Source: UBA6165 sp044233745 (lineage in GTDB: Bacteria > Bacteroidota > Bacteroidia > Flavobacteriales_D > Crocinitomicaceae). From it: DNA of 64,000 nt. Within the stretch, counting starts at the first letter, position 1. Every line of letters begins with the position of its first letter. The stretch is taken from NCBI GenBank assembly GCA_044233745.1, contig JBIIJN010000001.1:70744-134743 (forward strand), given 5' to 3'. The notes below the pieces were generated by a model, which did not search any database, was not told the DNA's origin, and worked only from the letters and a program-made list of their open reading frames with translations. Made by a program: the position numbers and the translations under genes. Below, one piece after another: positions 59,106-64,000 of the stretch.

Positions 59106-59390
59106 ATGGCGAAGTTGTCTATAAAAGTGGTTGTTGCAGGACGAAATTATCCGCTCACAATTGATGAGTCGGAGAAAGAATCTGTGGAGCGCGCTGCTGA
59201 AGACATCAACAAGAGAATTCAGTTTCTTAGAGACAATTATGCCGTTAAAGATGTTCAGGATTTGTTAGCCATGACAGCACTTCAAGTGGCTGTTAAGAAA
59301 TCAAGTTCTGAGGCATCGCCATATGCAAAAGTGGATTTGACCGAACCTACTAAGGTATTGTCTGATTTATTGGAGCAACTCAATAAGTAG
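59106..59390 (+). CDS. zapA: Cell division protein ZapA
   Basis: A 94-residue protein with the ZapA layout: N-terminal strand-helix LSIKVVVAGRNYPLTIDESE, then helical EKESVERAAEDINKRIQFLR and a coiled-coil DLLAMTALQVAVKKSSSEAS. ZapA binds and bundles FtsZ filaments. It is 3 bases downstream of the coiled-coil gene and is followed by a strong hairpin before rny. Confidence 0.88.
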   Translation: MAKLSIKVVVAGRNYPLTIDESEKESVERAAEDINKRIQFLRDNYAVKDVQDLLAMTALQVAVKKSSSEASPYAKVDLTEPTKVLSDLLEQLNK

Positions 59391-59411
59391 TACGTGCTGC
59401 TTACATACTCA

Positions 59412-59455
59412 CCAATGTCTTTCAGGATTACTCCTGTGGATGTTGGTTTTTTTTT
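59412..59455 (+). terminator. Terminator between zapA and rny
   Basis: CCAATGTCTTTCAGGA pairs with TCCTGTGGATGTTGG through a TTAC loop, 15 positions with three wobbles and one mismatch, followed by T9. It should end the zapA transcript or act as an attenuator before rny. Confidence 0.75.
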
Positions 59456-59472
59456 AACTTAATAAATACAAA

Positions 59473-61005
59473 ATGGAACTAGTAATTGGATTGTTGGTAG
59501 GATTGTTCGGAGGAGCCTTACTTACATTTGTGATAAATCAGGTTTTGCTCAAAAAGAAGCGCGAACTGATTATCAAGGAAGCAGAAACTCAGGGTGAGAG
59601 CATGAAGAAGGAAAAAATTCTTCAAGCTAAGGAAAAGTTTTTAGCGCTCAAAGAGGAGCACGAAACGTTGTTTAAAGACCGAGAGCGGAAATATCAATCA
59701 GCTGAGGATAAAATACGTGCCAAGGAAAAAACCTTGAACCAAAAAATGGAAGAGGTGACGCGTCAGGAGAAAGATATTGAAAAGAAAAATCAAGAATTGA
59801 CGCAAAAAATTGAGGTAGCCGAATTGAAGAAAACGGAACTTGAAAAAATTCAATCTAAACGTGTTCAAGAACTTTCTGCTATTGCTAATTTGAAACCAGA
59901 GGACGCCAAAAATCAATTGATGCAAGCTTTGAAAGATGAGGCCAGAACGGATGCGATGCAATACATCAAAGATATTTCTGATGAGGCCAAAATCAATGCC
60001 AATCGAGAAGCTAGAAAAATTGTGATTCAAACGATTCAACGCGTAGCTACCGAGCAGGCAATAGAGAATGCAGTTACAGTTTTCAATATTGATAGCGACG
60101 AGATTAAAGGTCGAATCATCGGACGTGAAGGAAGAAATATCCGAGCGCTTGAGGCGGCAACAGGTGTTGAAATTATTGTAGATGACACGCCAGAGGCCAT
60201 CATTCTTTCGTGTTTCGACCCCGTACGTCGGGAAATTGCTCGTTTGGCGTTGCACCAGTTGGTGTCGGATGGACGAATTCACCCAGCGCGAATTGAGGAG
60301 GTAGTGGCCAAGACCAAAAAATCGTTGGAGGATGAAATTGTAGAAACGGGTCGCAGAACTTGTATTGATTTAGGTATTCATGGCTTGCATCCAGAGTTGA
60401 TGCGTGCTGTTGGAAGAATGAAATACCGTTCGTCTTATGGGCAGAATTTATTGCAACACTCGCGTGAAGTAGCCAATCTGTGTGCGATTATGGCTGCTGA
60501 ATTGGGCCTAAACGTAAAAGTGGCCAAACGTGCTGGATTGCTTCACGATATTGGAAAAGTGCCAGACGAAGAACCAGAATTGCCACACGCAATCTTGGGG
60601 ATGAAGTGGGCTGAGAAATATGGTGAAAAACCAGATGTTTGTAACGCCATAGGTGCCCACCACGATGAAATTGAAATGACGACTTTGATTTCTCCAATTG
60701 TTCAGGTGTGTGACGCAATTTCAGGTGCCCGTCCTGGTGCCCGACGCGAAATGGTGGAATCTTACATCAAACGCATCAAGGACTTGGAAAATTTGGCTTT
60801 GGCACACGAAGGTGTGTCTCAGGCATATGCCATTCAGGCGGGTCGCGAGCTGCGTGTAATCGTGGAAAGCGATAAGGTGTCTGACCAAAGAGCGGATGAA
60901 TTATCTTTTGCTATTTCTCAGCAAATTCAGGAAGAAATGACCTATCCTGGTCAGGTTAAGGTTACCTTGATTCGTGAAAAAAGAGCGATTAGTTACGCCA
61001 AATAA
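59473..61005 (+). CDS. rny: Ribonuclease Y
   Basis: A 510-residue endoribonuclease. An N-terminal membrane helix (LVIGLLVGLFGGALLTFVIN) is followed by a long coiled coil (about 30-200), a KH domain with GRIIGREGRNIRALEAATGV at about residues 213-232, and an HD domain with AGLLHDIGKVPDEEPELPHA (HD at 357-358) and QHSREVANLCAIMAAELG. It starts mRNA decay at the membrane. The start 17 bases after the T tract of the terminator shows its own promoter is likely but not identified. Confidence 0.95.
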   Translation: MELVIGLLVGLFGGALLTFVINQVLLKKKRELIIKEAETQGESMKKEKILQAKEKFLALKEEHETLFKDRERKYQSAEDKIRAKEKTLNQKMEEVTRQEKDIEKKNQELTQKIEVAELKKTELEKIQSKRVQELSAIANLKPEDAKNQLMQALKDEARTDAMQYIKDISDEAKINANREARKIVIQTIQRVATEQAIENAVTVFNIDSDEIKGRIIGREGRNIRALEAATGVEIIVDDTPEAIILSCFDPVRREIARLALHQLVSDGRIHPARIEEVVAKTKKSLEDEIVETGRRTCIDLGIHGLHPELMRAVGRMKYRSSYGQNLLQHSREVANLCAIMAAELGLNVKVAKRAGLLHDIGKVPDEEPELPHAILGMKWAEKYGEKPDVCNAIGAHHDEIEMTTLISPIVQVCDAISGARPGARREMVESYIKRIKDLENLALAHEGVSQAYAIQAGRELRVIVESDKVSDQRADELSFAISQQIQEEMTYPGQVKVTLIREKRAISYAK

Positions 61006-61013
61006 AATGAATT

Positions 61014-62651
61014 GTGGAGAACGCTGATGCTTTTTTCCATGAATTTGATGCACAATTATTTGATCCGCCAGCAAGGCTGAATAATCCGTTTTTTGTAGAG
61101 ATTTCTGCATTTGGTAGACAAGCTTTTGAAAGTTTCAAAGAGCAATTGATGAGCCATTCAGTAGTTCAAAGTCATTTTGACGGTGGAGGAGTGGGGAAGA
61201 TGTTCGGTCTTTTGGTTGTTAAAAATCACCACGATAAGTACGGCTATTTGTCAGCTTTTTCTGGTAAGATAAATGATACTGTTGCTGTTGAGGGTTTTGT
61301 TCCACCGGTTTTTGACACCTTGGTTTATGATGGCTTCTATAAAACTGGTGAGCGCATATTAGACGGTTTAACGCAAGAAATAGAGCAGCTTCTTTCTGCT
61401 GATGATTATTTGGCAAAAATCAATGAGCTCGGTTTACTTCAGAAGAATCATGAAAATGAATTGCTGGAAATGTCTGCTCAGATTAAAGCGGGTAAAGCAC
61501 ATCGAAAAATATTGCGTTTAGGTGCAAGTCCTGATCTTTTAAAACAACTCAGCCAAGCGAGTATTGATGACCAACTGCGCTTGAAGTGGCGCAAAAAACA
61601 GATGCAACTTGAAGTTTCGAAAGAGCTACAAGAATTACAAGTTTTTGAGAACGAAATTCAAGCATTGAAGAACAAACGCAAGGCACTTTCTCAGCATTTG
61701 CAACAACAACTTTTTGAGCATTACACTTTTCTAAATGCGCAAAAAAAGGTCAAAAATATTCTGGAAATTTTTGAAGATTTTGGTGCTGACATCCCCCCAG
61801 CTGGCACTGGCGAATGCGCTGCTCCTAAGTTGTTTCAATATGCCTTTCAAAACGATTATGAACCCGTTGAATTGATTGAGTTTTGGTGGGGTCCTTCTCC
61901 ACCGAGTCAAATTCGTGTTCTAGGGAATTTTTATCCGAGTTGCAGAAGTAAGTGCGAGCCGATATTGAAACACATGTTGAGCGCCACAGAAAGTGAAGCG
62001 CCACCTGTTTTGAACGACGACAATCGCCTATCTGAAATTGAGATAATTTTTCAAGATGAATATTTGGCAGTGCTCAACAAGCCTTTTGATGTGCTTTCTG
62101 TGCCGGGAAAGGTGCAATCTTTATCTGTGCAAGATTATTTGCCCACGCTGTTTCCAAATGCCGAAAGACCCATGTTGGTGCACCGTTTGGATCGCGCTAC
62201 ATCGGGAATTCTCTTAGTCGCCATGAATCAAGATATTTATGTGGCTTTGCAAAAGCAGTTTACAGCACGCTTAGTCAAGAAAAAATATATTGCTGTTTTG
62301 GATGGCATGATCGACCAAAAATCAGGTGTCATCGACCTACCACTGCGCGTGGATTTAGACAACCGCCCGCAACAATTGGTATGCTTCGAACATGGTTTGC
62401 CTGCCACCACGCGCTTCGAAGTGCTCTCAGAAGAAAACGGTCGAACCCGCATCGCATTTTATCCCATTACAGGTCGCACCCATCAATTGCGTGTGCATGC
62501 CGCCCACCCACAAGGATTAAATACGCCAATCGTCGGTGATGATTTATACGGCACAAAATCCTACCGTTTGCATTTGCATGCAGCAAAGTTGTGTTTTGCG
62601 CATCCGGTGAGTAGAGAGGAGATAGAGGTGGCTTGCGAGGTGGGGTTTTGA
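61014..62651 (+). CDS. RluA-family pseudouridine synthase with large N-terminal region
   Basis: A 545-residue protein starting at GTG 61014 (9 bases after rny; an in-frame TGA at 61008 rules out earlier starts; the ATG at 61007 is out of frame). The last 215 residues are the RluA domain: AVLNKPFDVLSVPGKVQSLS, MLVHRLDRATSGILLVAMNQ with catalytic Asp at residue 393 and GRTHQLRVHAAHPQG. The first 330 residues have an APA/coiled-coil stretch (KEQMSHS-like, KELQELQVFENEIQALKNKR) of unknown role. Such long forms act on rRNA or tRNA uridines; target unknown. Confidence 0.82.
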   Translation: MENADAFFHEFDAQLFDPPARLNNPFFVEISAFGRQAFESFKEQLMSHSVVQSHFDGGGVGKMFGLLVVKNHHDKYGYLSAFSGKINDTVAVEGFVPPVFDTLVYDGFYKTGERILDGLTQEIEQLLSADDYLAKINELGLLQKNHENELLEMSAQIKAGKAHRKILRLGASPDLLKQLSQASIDDQLRLKWRKKQMQLEVSKELQELQVFENEIQALKNKRKALSQHLQQQLFEHYTFLNAQKKVKNILEIFEDFGADIPPAGTGECAAPKLFQYAFQNDYEPVELIEFWWGPSPPSQIRVLGNFYPSCRSKCEPILKHMLSATESEAPPVLNDDNRLSEIEIIFQDEYLAVLNKPFDVLSVPGKVQSLSVQDYLPTLFPNAERPMLVHRLDRATSGILLVAMNQDIYVALQKQFTARLVKKKYIAVLDGMIDQKSGVIDLPLRVDLDNRPQQLVCFEHGLPATTRFEVLSEENGRTRIAFYPITGRTHQLRVHAAHPQGLNTPIVGDDLYGTKSYRLHLHAAKLCFAHPVSREEIEVACEVGF

Positions 62652-62708
62652 TAAATTGTTGTTCGACGAAATGACCGTGGGTTCACAATAAAATCAGATT
62701 AATTTCAT

Positions 62709-64000
62709 TTACTCCCCAACGAGCATATTCCCTCGTTCGCTATCCAGTTTTAATAGGATAAAGAACATCACCGAGAAGCTGAGTAGCGATGAACCGCCGT
62801 AGCTAAAAAATGGCAGTGGAATACCAATTACGGGTGCCAAACCAATATTCATACCGATGTTGATGGCAAAATGATAGAAAAGTACCATAGCAACAGCATA
62901 GGCATAAACACGGCTAAATGTGGATTTTTGGCGCTCAGCAATGATGATGATGCGGATGAGGAAAATACTAAATATAATGACTAAACCAAAACTCCCCAGA
63001 AAGCCCCATTCCTCAGATAGGGTACAGAAAATGAAATCGGTTTCTTGTTCTGGCACGTGATTCAGTACAGGTGACGCTACTGTAGCATTGTGGTAGCCTT
63101 TTCCACTAAAACCTCCAGATCCCACAGCAGACATGGCACGAAAGCGGTTGTAATCCTTACCATGCGGATCTTCTTCTAAACCAAGCGCAAGTTCAATGCG
63201 GTCTTTTTGGTGTTCTTTGAGATTTTCAAAACCATAATCTATCCCCAATACTAGAAGTGACAATAAAATCCCAGAAACCAAACCCAAGGCAAGGATTTTC
63301 GGACGGTCGCGTTTGCCAACCAAGCGTTGAATAATAAGGTAATACAGGATAAAAACGATTCCGATAAAGGCAATGATGATGAATTTGCCGCGCAAGGGAA
63401 TCAGCGTAAAAGGCACGAAAATTTCACTTTCGCGTATAGTTAAAGTGACTAAAGAAAGAATCACCACTACAAATAGAATTGGAATGAAATTGCTACCAAT
63501 CCATGTGCTCTTAATCCGCACACCTGGGTAACTGTTAATGAAGCGCACAATAATGGGGTCGTAGGTGATGCCTTCGCGGTACATCACAAATAAAAAGGAG
63601 GTAAACACAACTAAAGTACCAGCATCAGGCTGCAGTAAAATAAGTATCCCTGGAATAAGGATAATTATATTTGCGAAAACAACGCTTTGAATATTTTGGA
63701 GTTTGACGTTTATTTTGGACAGATAATCAGCGAGCACCAAAGCAGTTGTGATTTTGGCAAATTCTGCAGGTTGAATACCAAAACTGCCCACACCAAACCA
63801 ACTTTTTTGTCCGTGTATGGCAGGCATAAACAGCACAGCTACCAACAGAAGCAGCACCACAAGATAGGCGGGATAGACTGTAGCTCGAATCACACGCAAA
63901 TCAACCACCATGATGATGAGCCCAATGAAAAGCGAAATTCCAAACCACATCAACTGCTTGCCTGTGTTATTGCTGATGTCAAAAATAGATACATCAAATG
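62709..64000 (-). CDS. rodA: Rod-shape protein RodA, C-terminal part
   Basis: The frame is open from the window edge (64000) to the stop at 62709, at least 430 residues without a start in view; reading on from the edge it begins FDVSIFDISNNTGKQLMWFG. Ten or so membrane helices follow, including GVGSFGIQPAEFAKI with the aspartate/glutamate region of SEDS proteins, a DAGTLVVFTSF segment and FAINIGMNIGLAPVIGIPLP. RodA is the SEDS peptidoglycan glycosyltransferase of rod elongation. Shown partial here. Confidence 0.9.
   Translation of the reverse strand, partial: FDVSIFDISNNTGKQLMWFGISLFIGLIIMVVDLRVIRATVYPAYLVVLLLLVAVLFMPAIHGQKSWFGVGSFGIQPAEFAKITTALVLADYLSKINVKLQNIQSVVFANIIILIPGILILLQPDAGTLVVFTSFLFVMYREGITYDPIIVRFINSYPGVRIKSTWIGSNFIPILFVVVILSLVTLTIRESEIFVPFTLIPLRGKFIIIAFIGIVFILYYLIIQRLVGKRDRPKILALGLVSGILLSLLVLGIDYGFENLKEHQKDRIELALGLEEDPHGKDYNRFRAMSAVGSGGFSGKGYHNATVASPVLNHVPEQETDFIFCTLSEEWGFLGSFGLVIIFSIFLIRIIIIAERQKSTFSRVYAYAVAMVLFYHFAINIGMNIGLAPVIGIPLPFFSYGGSSLLSFSVMFFILLKLDSERGNMLVGE

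Noticed and set aside
1..64000. tRNA, rRNA, CRISPR array or prophage genes
   Set aside because: No TPsiC-arm/acceptor combinations, direct-repeat arrays, integrase or structural phage proteins were recognised by eye; a tRNAscan or CRISPR search was not possible.

Overview
The window is a chromosomal segment of a Bacteroidota bacterium, most likely a member of the Flavobacteriales or a close relative. The evidence is gliding-motility genes gldE and gldD, secreted proteins with type IX secretion (T9SS) C-terminal sorting domains, TamL and LptE-style lipoprotein-rich outer membrane genes, FKBP lipoproteins, and many copies of the Bacteroidota promoter box TAnnTTTG placed 20-50 bases before start codons. 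GC content looks moderate (about 40 percent). No rRNA, tRNA, CRISPR array, prophage or insertion sequence with a transposase was seen, and the family below the order level is not resolved.

Layout. Positions 1-3010: end of an LpxH-like phosphatase, a PyrR-like phosphoribosyltransferase, pyruvate dehydrogenase E1 beta, a secreted NTF2-like protein and a ParDE-type toxin-antitoxin pair. Positions 3120-13757 are almost entirely minus strand: a large lamin-tail surface protein, then what looks like an envelope or stress island comprising a GH130 glycosidase/phosphorylase, a GT4-type glycosyltransferase interrupted by an in-frame TAA, a 39-residue lysine-rich protein, a cupin, an outer-membrane beta-barrel, a DUF5670-like membrane protein, a coiled-coil lipoprotein, an AraC-type regulator with a degenerate metal-binding-like N-terminus, a CsbD-like protein, a four-helix-bundle copper protein and a triple BON-domain protein. 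Positions 13861-15872: a Cys/Met-metabolism PLP enzyme and a PnuC-type transporter separated by a 34-bp perfect palindrome. Positions 16031-22095: a fatty-acid beta-oxidation operon (multifunctional hydratase/dehydrogenase, thiolase, acyl-CoA dehydrogenase), with an interrupted four-helix-bundle ORF and repeat clusters inserted between its genes.

Positions 22429-31129: a small lipoprotein, PruA, PPK2, TamL, a TrmH-type methyltransferase, a LapA-like protein, FabD and GpsA. Positions 31223-41805: lipoprotein-cmk, a lytic transglycosylase, an operon of two FKBP isomerases with small envelope proteins, a phosphohexomutase, AroC, SSB, GldE and GldD. Positions 42039-47842: a sugar MFS transporter and the succinate dehydrogenase operon sdhCAB. 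Positions 48270-58725: small exported proteins, ElbB, and three T9SS substrates including a tandem pair of reprolysin-like metalloproteases. Positions 58818-64000: a ZapB-like coiled coil, ZapA, RNase Y, a large RluA-type pseudouridine synthase and the C-terminal part of RodA.

Most of the window is ordinary core metabolism and envelope biology. The parts that stand out are two otherwise intact reading frames each broken by one in-frame TAA (7308 and 18592), two long perfect palindromes (15246-15279 and 32546-32593), the stress/glycan island, the tandem metalloproteases, and several families of short intergenic repeats. I did not find a convincing wholly new system; the island at 5.8-13.8 kb is the best candidate for co-operating genes of unknown combined function.
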